From contig JBCAQO010000007.1 in the NCBI GenBank assembly GCA_039111635.1, forward strand, positions 248,001 to 312,000: a stretch of 64,000 nucleotides of DNA, read 5' to 3'. The notes beneath the pieces are model-generated. The model was not told the DNA's origin, did no database searches, and worked only from the letters and a program-made list of their open reading frames with translations. This DNA is from Heterobasidion occidentale (Eukaryota; Basidiomycota; Agaricomycetes; Russulales; Bondarzewiaceae). Within the stretch, counting starts at the first letter, position 1. Each line of letters starts with the position of its first letter. This document shows positions 51,666-63,894 of this stretch, one piece after another. A program made the translations under genes and the position numbers.

Positions 51666-53112
51666 TCACTTGTTATTTGGGGATGATCTTGGCGTCGTCT
51701 CGATACAAGCGAATTCAGCAAGAGAGTGAGTGTATAAATAGTGCATAACGACAACGACGTGTCTACTTTGAACACTGCTCGTGCTTTCATTCGAATGAGA
51801 GACGATCTTCAGCTCGTACGTGTCCTGAGGTTGTGATTCAGTCTCTCCTGGTTGGCTCGTCAACGTGCGAGAGTCTCCAAAGACGGGGTTGAACGGCCCA
51901 ATCGTCGCACTCTGCCCTCGGGCTTCCGTGTTGCCGACAGTCGAGATCAACCCGAACGTGGAATTCGGGCCCCTCTTCGGTCTCGCGAAGCTGTAGTGCA
52001 GTGGCTCCGTGTTCTCATCGGCCTCGGAAGTCGAGGGCCGAAGTCTGAAGAGAAACCCGACTACGACTGTCAGGTTTGCGACAAGAAGGCTGACAGCCGC
52101 CTGTGCACGGTTGCAAGTGAGACCGACTTGTCTGTATGCGACCGGGTTGAAATTTTACCTGAATGGTTGCCGCCCTGGACTCCGTCAGCCCTCCCACAGC
52201 GAAAACCGCGTAGGCATGGTACATGCTGACCGCGGTCGTGATCGACGTACTGCCGAAAACGGTCATCAAGCGTATCTTCAACGTCCTGTCAAGCACCACG
52301 GTCCATATGAGTCGGAGCGGAGCGACAATCAATATCGAATCCGTGATGACATCCGCTGAGCGATATAGAGTCAGATGCGCTGAGTGACAGGGAACATGAA
52401 GTGAGCGTACTGATGACCTGCGCTGCCGCGACGTCTTTGCCGAGGGGACAATGCGGAAGCGGAGAGGACTTCCAGGACTGGTCCCCCTCACATATCCACA
52501 TCACTTGGGAGAAGAGTATGATCCATGCCACCACGAAGAAAGCAGCTAGGATGACGAGCGCACGGCGCATGGTTCCAAACGAGATGCGGACGATGGTGAA
52601 CAGGATCGACAACCTGGCACTCCTGTGGGGTGGAGACATGCTCTCACGATCAGCTTCACGATCGGGCGGGACAGAACGACGGACCATGTAACACCGTAGT
52701 AAAACTGGGCGGACCTGCAGAAATCGTCAGTCCCGGAGCATGGACAACAGGCGAGGACGACGAACATGTAGTACACGGCTATCTTGACCTGGTGAGGCAC
52801 TTGAGCTGTGAACGCGCGGTCAGAACGCGGGAGCCGGGTGATTTTGCTCAAACTTACTCGGAGCTTTCACAAACAATTCGATCGCGACCACGAGAACGAC
52901 GAGGCATATGAAAGCCAGCATCGCGCAAGCGTCGTCCCACCAGAGCTTGCTCCTGGTGGCCCGCACGTACAGACGGAAGGCAGTCGCCAAGAGAGAGAAT
53001 AAAGGTAGGACGATGCCCAATACTGGTCACAACGGAGACCATCAGCGCCAGGCATGGACGACGCTCGCTGCGCAAACTTACTGCGTATCTCGTCGATGGT
53101 GGGCTCTGGCAT
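51666..53112 (-). CDS. Seven-helix rhodopsin-like membrane protein, copy 3
   Basis: As copy 2 (start ATG 53,112), but a one-base loss near the end (GTTCAAAG against GTTCGAAAG) bypasses the usual stop after TTSVRK and adds about 35 residues (SSVQSRHVVVVMHYLYTHSL onward) before TAA at 51,666. All helices are kept. Its 3' half matches copy 1, while its 5' half matches copy 2. Confidence 0.65.
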
Positions 53113-53467
53113 ATCAGCTGTGACTGGATGAAGAACAGGTGGTGCTATGAGCGCCAACGTCCATGAGTTGCTCAAAACCATCCCCAATGGGCCTGGCAGC
53201 CACACGATGGATGATGGACGCCGATCTGACGCGGACGCGCTCTGATGCTGAACAGGGCACAGCTTGAAGACCAGGACGGGCCCAGACGCCGTCGCAGGTC
53301 CGAGCGCCCCACTGAGCTATCCATCAGAGAGCAGGGAGGATGTCACAAGGGAACGTTTATGGGGTCGTCGGCGACTTCGGTGCGTGGACAGTGCGAACAG
53401 CGATGGTGAGCTATGAAACCAATCAGTGAAGCATTCTCCATCAAGGCCAACTTCGTACGCGCCGAGG

Positions 53468-53483
53468 CTCTGCATATGCAGAG
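53468..53483. promoter_or_regulatory. Conserved 16-bp palindrome, copy 3 divergent promoter
   Basis: CTCTGCATATGCAGAG, as in copies 1 and 2. Just downstream, copy 3 alone has a short duplication (GAAGGAGTGATGAAGG). Confidence 0.4.
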
Positions 53484-53837
53484 TCAGACTTGCCGCATCG
53501 ATGAAGGAGTGATGAAGGGCCATGCGTTCGGCCTAGGCCGCTGGCGGCGGAGTTCGCCGAGCGGGCGTCTGCCTCCAACTCTACTAGTCGGTCTTCTTCG
53601 TCTGATCGCGCTGATTCCGTTTCTTACCTTGAAGGAAGGATCACAACCTGATGCAGATTCAGAAGCTCAACGTGAACCCTCAGGCCTCAGGCCTCAGTTC
53701 TACCTGGCGGGTATGGATCGATGTTCGGCGAACCGGCTTCATCGCTTGCTTTTGATGTCTGTGTCTGTGTCTGCCAGCTTCTGACCAGGATCTGACCCTC
53801 TGGCTTTCCCCCTCTGCCCAGCACGCCCACAAACCCC

Positions 53838-55789
53838 ATGGCCAGTCCCCGACAAGACCTCGAAGCCCTCCTGTCCCTCATCAATCAGGCCGCCCACGAC
53901 GCAATCGACCAGTACCAGTCCACCGAGTTCCCCTCTCTCGATGTCCCCGCTCGTCTGCCCGAGGACGACCTTCCCCTCAAACGAGCTCTCCGCATCCTCG
54001 AGGGCGCATGTTTTCAGCTGTGCACAACCCTCGCGCCCCCCGACCTGGTCATGTTCCGCGTCAGTAGCCTGTCCGTTTCGCAGCGTGCGTGACGGTGATC
54101 TCCAGCCTGTCCTCTGCAGCGCTCCATGGAACCGATCGACTCTGCATGCCTGCGCGTCGCGGTGAATGCCAAGGTTGCCGACATACTCTTCGAACATCCC
54201 CAGGGCCTTCACGTCCGCGAAATCTCCCAAAGGACCGGCCTCGACGAAGGGAAACTGTTGAAGATCTTGCGCAACCTTTCCACCAGACACTGCTTCCGTG
54301 AAGGTATGGCGCTATTGAACACCGTTCCGCCCTTCACGGTCGCGCTCAGACCTATGGACCGCTCTCTCCACAGTCGCTCCAGATGTTTTCGCAAACAATC
54401 GCCTGTCGTTCATCCTTGCCAACGACAGCCCTACCGCCGCGTTGACGTCTCTGATGATGGAAGACATGAACAAGATCGCCGTCACCAACTTTTACGAAGC
54501 CCTGGTCGATCCCGACTATGGCCACTCGTACGACTCTCGCAGGACCGCTTTCGGACACGGCGTCAAGCGTGAAATGCCCGACGCCACGCTGTTCGACTGG
54601 CTTCAACGTCATGTGCGTCCCTTCGATCTCGAGTCGAGCTGTTTCCCTCATTCCGAGTACGACAGCCTGCATCCAGAGAGGTATGCTCGTGCTTTTCCAT
54701 CTTGTGCTGGTCATCCCCGGTCGCTCACGGCTCGTGTTGAGCGCTTCCACCGGGGCATGATTGGAATGGCGGCGGTCACCGATTGCCAGGCCGTGGTCGA
54801 ACGTGAGTTGCGGTGAACTCGAATCACCCGAGCTGCTGGATGGTCACGATGCTTCCCGCAGAGTTTCCGTGGGATGCGCTTGCTCCCGGTGCAACCGTGT
54901 GTGACGTGGGCAGCGGTGTGGGAGCGGTGATGGAGTCACTCGCGACGCGGCACCCTCACGTCCACGTCACTCTCCAAGACCTTCCTGTGGTCATAGATCG
55001 TGCTCGCGCCGTGAGTCGCCTCCCTGCGTGCCTCAAAAATCGACCCTTCGCACGCTGATGAGACCGTCCAGCACTGGCAGCTGGAGAATGCGGACGTTGT
55101 CAAAGACAATGCGTGCGACTTTGTCTCGCTTGATTTTCACTCAAGGAATCGCTGTCAGGGCCAGGACATCTACTTTGTGCGCTCGATTTCTCGGCCGTGT
55201 CCACGATGCTGTGGCCAACCGATCGCATAGAATCCGACAGGTTCTTCACAATTGGAATGACCAGGACTGCGTCACCATCCTGAGGAAGGTTCGGGATGTC
55301 ATGAGCAAAGGCAGTCTGCTGATACGTATGCCCTCTGTCTTGCCCGACGGGACCCCCCTGTTCTCAGCCATTTTTTTCGCCGACAGACGAGTATGTGTTT
55401 GCAATCGAAGCAAGGATCGATCTCCATGGACCAAGGCGACCGTAAGCGGGCCAGGTATGTGAACAAGAATCAGTGTCTCTCACGCACGCGCTGGGATGGT
55501 TTGCAGGCTCCGGAGCCTCTTCTTCCCAACTACGGCTTTGGCAGCTCCAGGGCCCACCTGGGAGACGTGAACATGCACATCCTCACGAACGCTGGAGAGC
55601 GGACTTTGGACGACTTCAAGGAACTAGGGTGGGTTCACTCTCGTGAGCGTATCGGACGATCCTCGCTCATCCCACGATGTCTACCACAGTCGTCTCTCTG
55701 GATTGCGATTCGTCAAGATGTGGGACTTTGTGGAGACGGGGTTGGTTGAATTAGCACTGGAAATCGCGCGAGGGTCGGGAGTGATGTAG
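53838..55789 (+). CDS. COMT-like O-methyltransferase, copy 3
   Basis: Start ATG 53,838 (MASPRQDLEALL). It carries the same winged-helix, SAM motif CDVGSGVGAVMESL and LHNWND as copies 1 and 2. Around 55,110-55,170 compensating small indels alter the stretch following VVKDN. One extra base before LHNWND gives an open reading HRIRQVLHNWNDQD, which may remove the need for an intron there. An extra A near the end changes the C-terminus to VELALEIARGSGVM. Probably coding, with less certainty than copies 1 and 2. Confidence 0.6.
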
Positions 55790-56046
55790 GATATCAGGCC
55801 AGACACGGGTCCATCGGCATCATTCTGTACTGCCTACTCGGACTCGGGCTGTCCTCCAACAGTTTCCGCGGTGTGCACAACGGACCCGTTCGATAGATAA
55901 CCAACCCATAAATGGGAATTGAGTCGAATACCGCTTGAGCGAAAATACAAGGATGGCTGCGCTATTTTCTCCTGCCCGGACTCGTTCGGGCGACTCTGGT
56001 TCTTGAACTTCGCAGAGCGTCAGCGCTCCTCAGTGGGTTCTGTCTT

Positions 56047-56107
56047 CTGATCTATCATTCTGATCTGTCATTCTGATCTGTCATTCTGATCTGTCATTCT
56101 GATCTTC
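56047..56107. repeat. Minisatellite, copy 3
   Basis: Four units of CATTCTGATCTGT, slightly different in phase and number from copy 1. Confidence 0.8.
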
Positions 56108-56524
56108 TGTCTGACACGTCGAGTGCCGTTCATCCCCACCCCCCCGTACGTTCTCCTTGCTTCAGAATGCATGAGCGCTCCCGAGTCCCCACTCAGAATA
56201 GCGTGCGCCTGCTGTACGAAAGCAGGAACACGCTCGTTTGATATGCGCGAAACAGGGACCACGAGGATAGGACCGGGAAGACAGGGTTTGTAGGCGAACG
56301 CTGAGATCTAGCGATATCACGTACCTCGACGCTTCAACGCCATCCTCGGCACCGGCCGAATGACTGCGACTTGCGAGCACTGAGCAGTGATGCAGTCTCC
56401 GAAAAATTGACACCTCGCTGAATCGGTGCACAATGGAATGGTGCTATATAAGCTCCAGTAAATTGCAACAATACAAGCCCGACCTCTCTCGCACTTGCTT
56501 GTACGATCATCACCTCCAGATATC

Positions 56525-58683
56525 ATGGGACTCGTTTCTTCTATGGTACGCACTCGGAAGTCGCTTGCACGGCTGTGCTGCATCTCAAACGGCCTGCCGT
56601 CTCCAGCCTCTCAGGCACAGTTCTAGTCATAGGAGGTGGTCCCTCTGGTTCCTATTCTGCGACGCTGCTTGCCAGAGGTACTTGATGCTCTTGGTGCATG
56701 CCTGATCGCGCTGATTTCCATGCCACACGCTCAAGGGCTTCGACGTCGTGCTGCTCGAGAGCGACGTATTTCCGCGTTTCGGAACTTCCAACTCGCCGAC
56801 GGAGAATGTCGCTGACGAACCCCAGATATCACATCGGGGAAAGCCTCTTGCCTTCCATCATCAATTTCTGGCTCTCATAGATGCCGACGACCTTCTTCAT
56901 CTCACGGCTTCACGCCAAAGGTAACCCGCTCTTCGCCTCTGTCCGACGCGACCTTACTAACCCTTGTGCAGCCCGGCGCCGCCGTCAGCTCAATCAGTTC
57001 AGCCGTGAAGGATGTAAGCCAACGATCGTGCTGCGCCTCTGGCAAACGCTACAGTCGGCGCTTTCCACCCATCAGACACCGACTTTACATCTCTGGACTC
57101 TACAATCAGGCATGGAATGTGGTCAGTGAAAGCTCCATCTGAACGAACCGCGCACGCTCATGGGGATACTCGCCTAGATCCGAGCCGAGTTTGACGACAT
57201 CATGTTGAAGAATGCGGCCAACAACGGCGTCAAGGTGTTCCAAGGCGTCAAGGTCGTCAACATCGTATCAGCGACCCGGCACCCCGAGAGCCCGTCGCCG
57301 CCGAATGGGTGTCCAAGTCGGGCGCAAAGGGTCCGTTCGTTTCGAGTGGCTCGTGGATGCCTCCGGGCGTGCCGGAATCATGTCGACTAGGCATCTGAAA
57401 AACCGACGTTCAATCAGAGCCTGAGGAACGTTGCCTGCTGGGGCTACTGGAGAGGGGGAAAGGTGTACTCTCCTGGGACGACGAGGGAGAACGCGCCGTG
57501 GTTCGAGGCATTGACGGGTGAGCGCGCGCCCATCGCTAGCGCCGTTTGCTTCGAATTCATCGAATTCATCTGACGTGTGCTCGCAGACGAAACGGGTTGG
57601 AGTTGGTACATCCCGCTTCACGACGGGACGGTTTCCGTGGGGTTCGTCACCACGGAGGAGTCCAGCGTCGCGAAGAAAGCTGAGACGCGGCGTGGTTTCG
57701 AAGGTCGGCCCGTCGACGACGTGGTTCTGAAGACGCACTACTTGGACCAGCTTCGGTTCACTCCGGGGCTGGCGAGCTTGCTGGAAAAGGCGTGGCTGAG
57801 CAGCGAGGTCAAGTCCGCCAGCGACTACAGCTACAAGGCGACCGCGGTAGCGGGAGATCACTTCCAGATAGGAGATGCGGGCGGTACGTGCCGATCGGCG
57901 CGACTCAGGGGGAGTGGATTTGCTGAATGCTCTACAGCTTTCATAGACCCATTCTTCTCATCCGGTGTGCATCTCGCGTTCACGAGCGCGCTATCCTCCG
58001 CATGCACCATCGCAGCCTCCATCAGAGGCCACTGCAGTGAACGCGAGGCTCAGACGTATCACGAACTCAAGGTGGGAACCGTACCCCCGGTGAGTCGCCA
58101 TGCCCCATGCCCGTCGGGTTCGCGTTGACGGCGGCGTGGACATGGATCAGGTTCTTGATCGTCCTCAGAGCGCGTACAAGCAGGTCAAGGCACAGCACGC
58201 GCCTGTGCTGCAGGACTTGAACGAGGGCGACTTTGACCGGGCGTTTGCGCTTCTCAGACCAGGTGAGCAAAGACCGCTCGTGCGGCTGCGTTGATCTGAC
58301 CTCGGTCTGGACATGAAAGTGCTGCAAGGGGCGGGGGACGTGGGAAAAGAGCTGACGGAAGACGAGGTGCAAAGGGCGATCGAGTTCTGCTCGAACCTGT
58401 TCGCTCCGACGGACCCGAAGATGCACTCGACGGTCGCTGCCAGGGTGGATCGAAGGTTGGTGGACAAGCAAGGCCCTATCCTGTTGTCCGAGGACGTCAA
58501 GAAGATCGTGGGGAAGAGGACGAGGAGGCGATGCATGTGTTGAACGAAATCAACGCGCGGAAGCCGATCCACACGATGTACGATGTAGCGCAGCAGTTCG
58601 GGCACGAGGCGTGGGGCGGGTTTGTGCCTGTGGCGTTAGAGGGAAGCTGGGACTGGACGGCGTGGGAGTACTATAGACGATAG
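56525..58683 (+). pseudogene. Flavin-dependent halogenase, copy 3, several frameshifts
   Basis: Start ATG 56,525. The segment from about 56,550 to 57,400 has many single-base losses against copies 1 and 2 (for example in the GGGPSGSYSA approach, in EGFDVVLLES and in NIVFSDRHPE), and one G is missing near 58,513 (KKIVG then frame change). In contrast, the GYWRGGKVYSPG and GWSWYIPLHDGT regions are in frame, and only this copy gives the C-terminus FVPVALEGSWDWTAWEYYRR, which looks like the true end. As sequenced it cannot make the whole enzyme. Confidence 0.7.
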
Positions 58684-59265
58684 CGAGAAGCAGGCGTAGG
58701 CGTAGGCGTAGGCGTGTTTCGATCTTTCGTTTGTTCGATATCGATTGTTGCCCCGCATGATCGCGCCGACCGCCAACTTGCCTCCGCCACGGCGCCAACA
58801 CTCCGCCAACTTGGAGGCGCGCCATGTCGATGTCGGCGACCTGACTGATTGCCGGACGTAGGCATGGTTTGCTGACTAACGACGCCAGCGCTTGTTCTTC
58901 ACCGCTCGAGGCACTGGACGTCCGCATCCAGAACAGAGACAGATCAGATCAGAATGGAATCTGTACAGGCGGCAAGAAGACAGACATCCACCCAGACGCA
59001 GGTGCTGCGTCGAAGTACGGCATGCTGCATGGAGCCCCCCCATTGGGGTGTCCTCGGCAGCCCTCGTTCTCACGTGTGAGTTCCTCTCTGCATCGACTCG
59101 CCGCTGACTAGCACCCACAAGCGCCGTCGAACCAAAGGTGCGCACATTCCATTCCTGGGCCGAGCATCCAATCTGGGGCACGGACCTTAAAAGGCGTTGA
59201 GCTCGCCTTTCCCTGTCGACGCCTCTCACTCAGCAACGTCGCCGACGACCGCACTCACCTTTCTC

Positions 59266-60386
59266 ATGGCCTCCTCCTCGATCTCGTCCGGAAAACTCGT
59301 CTCTTCCAAGGACGGCACCCTCATCTACGCAGACGCAGCCGGTAACCCCAAGAACCCCGGCATCGTCTTCCTCCACGGCCTCTCCCTGAACGCGACCTGC
59401 TTCGACGATGCCTTCGCCAACACGGACATCCTCAAGCATTTCTACCTCGTCAGCGTCTCCCCGCCTCGACGCCCTCCGACCCATCTCTGATCTCCTTATC
59501 TTCATCTTCACCTTCCAGGTCCGCTACGACATGCGTGGTCACGGCAGGAGCGGGAAGCCAGACACGGCACACGGCCACCTCTCCCACCTCTACGCAGAGG
59601 ACTACGCCGCCGTCGCCGCCGCCTTTGGCCTGAGAAAGCCGATCTTTGTAGGATGGTGAGCTCCGCCCCCGCCCGTCTCCCTCTCTCGCCTCCCACAGGT
59701 CGCTGACACACCACACCGCCATTCAACAGGAGCCTCGGCAGTGCGTTTCTCACCTGCTGATCTCCCGTGATCGCATCCCGTCCGTCCACTCGCTCACTCA
59801 CCCTCGCCCCAAAGGCACCGTCATATGTGACATCGCGGCGCACCTGCCCCCGGACACACTCTCCGGCATCGTCTATCTCGGCGGCCTACCCTTCATCGGC
59901 CCCATCATGGGCGTCATCGGCACCCCGGTCATCAACGGCTTCCTCCCCGGACTGTTCACCACCGAGGACGTCGGGCTGAGCACCAAGACGGCGGTCGATT
60001 TCGTCGACTCTCTCTTCGTCGACCCCAAGGCGGTCTCGTTCAGGAAAAAGTGTGCATGGATCGGCAGCTCGTTCTTGACGACGCCCCAGGTGAAGCAGCT
60101 GATCCTGACGCGGCCTCAGGACCCGACCAAGCTGCACGCTCTCGGACAGACGGGCTTCCCTCTGCTGATCGTGAGCGGGAAAGAGGACAGCCAGGTGATG
60201 GGCGAGGCGCTCGCCGGGGAAATGAAAAAGACGTTCACGAATGTGGAGGTGCTGATTGTCGACGGCGCGGGGCACGCGGTGTTGGAAGACCGTCCCGATG
60301 TGGTGCTCGGGCGAATCGCCTCTTTCGCAACCAAGGTCGGTGCCAAGGTGGGTCCCTTCGACTATGAAACCTCGCTAGGCCGTTGA
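59266..60386 (+). CDS. Alpha/beta hydrolase, copy 3, intact
   Basis: Same four-exon structure as copy 1, with the one extra base lying in the third intron. It encodes FLHGLSLNATCFDD, MRGHGRSGKP, GWSLGS (Ser in the 11-nt exon) and GHAVLED, 300 residues. Amino-acid changes include Ala to Thr (FANTDIL), Ser to Gly (TLSGIVYL), Ile to Val (IMGVIG) and Asn to Asp (LIVDGAGH). Expected to be as active as copy 1. Confidence 0.8.
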
Positions 60387-62429
60387 CGATGATCCGCAGT
60401 AAGTCTCAAAAATCTCCCGGCCCTGGGCGCTTCGGGCCTCCGTGCTGTATGATAGTGTAGGAAGCGGGTTTGGGGAACTGGTTCATTGAATCCGCCGCGT
60501 GTATTGCCTTTGAGATTGCTAGAATTAAACGCTTTTCACCATCGTTTCAACGTCCCGCAAATTGTCGCTGTTCAGACTATGATTTGCAGCTTATTTGCCG
60601 TGTTCCTCAAGCCATTCGTCATCGTCAACATAGCCCGCACCGCTGATTTATGCGGTCAGTGCACTGCCTGCAATGCCTGCGGTTTCGTTGTGAAAGGTCT
60701 TGATAAATCCCTCGGAAATAGACAAATATTTTTCTAAGGATTCTGCCAAAGGCATATGTAAGTAGAGGATGTTTGAATCTTTACGCTCTGGGTCGCATGA
60801 GATCTTGATGAATGCACAAAGGAAATAAAATCTGGATGTTACACCGATGATCTGGCATGGGGCACTGGGGCGCATACGAGCAGGGTTTGTAACGTCCCAG
60901 ACCGTACTTTTTTTTGTGCTATCATCAGGATCCCAGCCAACGCAAAGCGGAAATATATTCAAGCATTCGCTGCTTACATATGCTTTTGGCCAAACCCTTA
61001 GAATATTGGTCTATTTCTAAGCGACTTATCAACATTTTTCCCAGGGAAACCGCAGGGCCTGCAGGCGGTGTTCGTAGACGCCAACAAGACAGCGCCACAT
61101 TTGCTCTACTGTCCTTCTATACACACAGCGTCCAAATGACGACATTGAACCCCTACCTGTCAGATAAATTCCCTGAGGCCAGTGACTTTATCTCTCCATT
61201 CGTCGCTCTCGCTGTAACGAGCTGTATCTCACGGGTCGACACGTATCGGCCTGTTTCCATCAATCTTTCTTGTGTTCTGATATCCTCTTATGATAGAGGA
61301 ACAAGTATGGTGAGTTAGTGCGGTGATGATCACAACCTTACAGAAATAAATGAACTATTTAAAGATGTTTTTTGAAGGGTACTGATTATCACCACCCCGC
61401 CATTGGTAGCACCTCTGACCGGGAATACCTGATGTCAGATCAATCAGAATCCCCCCACTCCGCCCACATACTCCAACTTGAGCGGCACGCTACAGGGGCC
61501 TGACAGCTGGTTGGAACGTTGACCGACCCCGGGCTTCAAATTGGACACCCTCGCGACTTCTACCCACGCGTTATCAGCACAGGCCACCTTTGAGCAGCTT
61601 TTTACGAGGAACATATGTGACAAGTGTGCGTGCGTCCACCGTTTTCATCCAAAGCGACTCACCTGATCATGCAATATAGTCAGTGCTCGAGGATTCTCCG
61701 TCAAGCTGTGAACTTCAGATAGAACCAACATCTTTCTCTGAAATCTGAATCACTCCTGTCTCCAAAAAGTTGGGGTTTGATGCTGACGCGAGGAATAACA
61801 GCAAACGCACCGGCGCCAACGCATGTCTTCCGTGACGCCTCGACTTGGCCTTCTATTCCCACTATGGTACTTCGGACTATGGCATGTGATAGCTGTTTAA
61901 AATCGCACCGCTGATATCACTTGCTGTCCCAGACTGAGACTACAATGCCGTGGACATATCACAGAAGATGATGGTTTGCGGGTGGGGTTCTCTTCATATG
62001 TCCCTTGCCTAGCTTCCCAGAGCTCGAAATCTTCGCTGTCGACCAAATAGGATCTTGAAGCCATCAAGCTGCGCAAACCCTGGCTTCCATATTCCATTTG
62101 TGCTAGAGCTTTCTCCGCTCCTTTCTGATGGTCGTCGTCACTCTGATCATCGTTCACCCCTACCTCTATTATTACAGCTTCTGGTGCGAAATTGACATGT
62201 CGACCATGTGAAGGGAAATGGAAGGGTAGGGAAGCTAGATGCGCTCGAACTTAGTCCTGTCTGAAGTGATGGAGGATGCCAGTCCTTCTCGTGAAGATGT
62301 GAAACGCAACACCGCTTATACTGGGCGACTATACGAATGGGGCGCACAGCTCGGAGATACCATGCACTGATATATATATTCAGATGAAGTAACTTGCCTA
62401 TCCATCGCTGTCTTCACCCCAATCATAAC
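60387..62429. other. Intergenic region with inverted paralogous exons (right arm)
   Basis: Right-arm mirror of 36,343-38,391. Minus-strand frame at about 60,648-60,815 (LYLHMPLAESLEKYLSISE, FIKTFHNETAGIAGS) and plus-strand frame at about 60,914-61,080 (IRCLHMLLAKPLEYWSISK, INIFPRETAGPAGG) are homologous and divergent. A minus frame at 61,897-62,157 is unrecognised. A TATA-like run (62,371-62,380) precedes the fusion gene. Confidence 0.4.
62371..62380 (+). promoter_or_regulatory. TATA-like element of the fusion gene
   Basis: TATATATATT, 50 bp upstream of ATG 62,430; the mirror copy is at 36,392-36,401. Confidence 0.45.
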
Positions 62430-63894
62430 ATGTCAGCGTCCGTCGATACCACCGAATCTTTGGACACTGTACAGCTGAGCGAGCGAGCTCCGCGTACATA
62501 CCAAAACTATCCTGGATCTAACTACGTCTTGCCTTCGGACGAGCAAGAGCGGCAACGGTGAGGGGTTTTCTCCACCGTGTTCAAAAGGATTCTTGTCGCT
62601 GACGCGAATCACTTCCAGACTTGCTCTGCAACATAAAGTCCTCACCAAGGCCTTCGACGACAAGCTTGTCCTTGCGCCGCTAGACCTCGGCCAAGCGCAT
62701 TTTGTACTGGACTCTGGGACCGGCGCAGGTGAGTTTCAGGGCCTACTGCATCTTTATATTGGCCCTGGCTCATGACATCTGCTGTTTTAGCGGTATGGTT
62801 GTCCGAGTTGGCGCAACGTATCTCCCCTTCTGCCGTCTTGCTCGGCGTCGACATAGAGAGCAGGCTTTTCCCTCAATATCCAGCGAAAAACATGTCGTTT
62901 TCTGTGAACTCGATCACCCACCTCCCCTCTGAGTGGACGGAACGCTTCGACCTCGTTCATCAACGCCTTCTCATCGCTGCTTTGCAGAAAGCTGAATGGC
63001 CTGTTGCTTTGGCAGAGATGTTTCGCGTGCTGCGCCCGGGAGGTTGGATTCAGCTTGGGGAAGCTGGTCGTGTCGTCGCTGGGGAGAAGAACGAGCGACT
63101 GAGGGAGCTCATTGACAAGCTCCTCAGCTCTCGAGGGTTGATTCTCGACATCTCCGTCGATCTGCCGGAGCTCGTCAGTCAGGCAGGATTCTCCAATCTT
63201 GTTGTTGAGGAACGCGTCATTCCCTTAGGCAGCTGGGCCGGCCAAGACGGTACAGACGCGGGCAACAATTTCATGGGAGTCTTCCGAGGGATGAAGACGC
63301 CTATCCTTCGATCGGGAGGTTTCGGCATGGTCGATTCCGAGTCTGCTCTGGATCAACTTCTTGACGACGTGAGGTCAGAGTGGGACACTCAGCGAGGCTC
63401 GCAAGTCACGTTCCACATCGTATACGCACAGAAATCCACGATTCCCAGGGGCCCGCTCACGGCTACACGTCCCTCCTATCAGTTCGCTGTCTTGGCCCCG
63501 TATCGCACCGACGAAGATTCCTCCCAGCGCCGGGCGTTGGCGAGGCCGGCGCATATGAGAGCCAACAAAGCATACGTAGAAAAGGGCATGATCAGTGCGC
63601 AAAGCTGACGATTTCGGTGATTCTCCCATGCTGACACGACAATTATAGAGGGTGGCGGGGTGACCGTGTCCCCCAACTCGGTAAACTCCGCGGATCCCAA
63701 GTTGAACGGGTCTCTGCTCATTTACCAAGTGTCCAGCACGGAAGCAGTCAGGAATATCATCGAGGCAGATGTTTACTGGACAGATAATGTGGTGCGTGGG
63801 CAGATTTGAGTGTTGGCGTTGGTGGCTTATGACACGATTCTAGTGGGACAAGGAGAAGATCGAGATTAAGCCGTTCATCGTGGCTTCAGTCTGA
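62430..63894 (+). CDS. SAM methyltransferase-YCII fusion protein, right-arm copy
   Basis: Five exons, 62,430-62,557, 62,619-62,728, 62,791-63,594, 63,649-63,791 and 63,844-63,894, total 1,236 nt, a 411-residue protein in frame. Residues about 1-340 form a class I methyltransferase (YPGSNYVLPSDEQERQR, motif I VLDSGTGA, GVDIESRLFP, RVLRPGGWIQLGE, VTFHIVYAQK). Residues about 350-411 form a YCII-like domain (FAVLAPYRTDEDSSQRR, VTVSPNSVNSADPKLNGSLL, YWTDNV-WDKEKIEIKPF). YCII proteins are normally separate, roughly 100-residue proteins. Here no stop or Met lies between the domains, so either the two are truly fused or the gene finder's view merges overlapping genes. A role in tailoring the cluster's product is an inference from location. 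Confidence 0.7.

Larger units (their letters stand above)
51952..60554 (+). repeat. Duplicated cluster block, copy 3
   Basis: Homologous to 22,282-30,894 in the same orientation and to 38,224-46,826 inverted. Confidence 0.9.
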
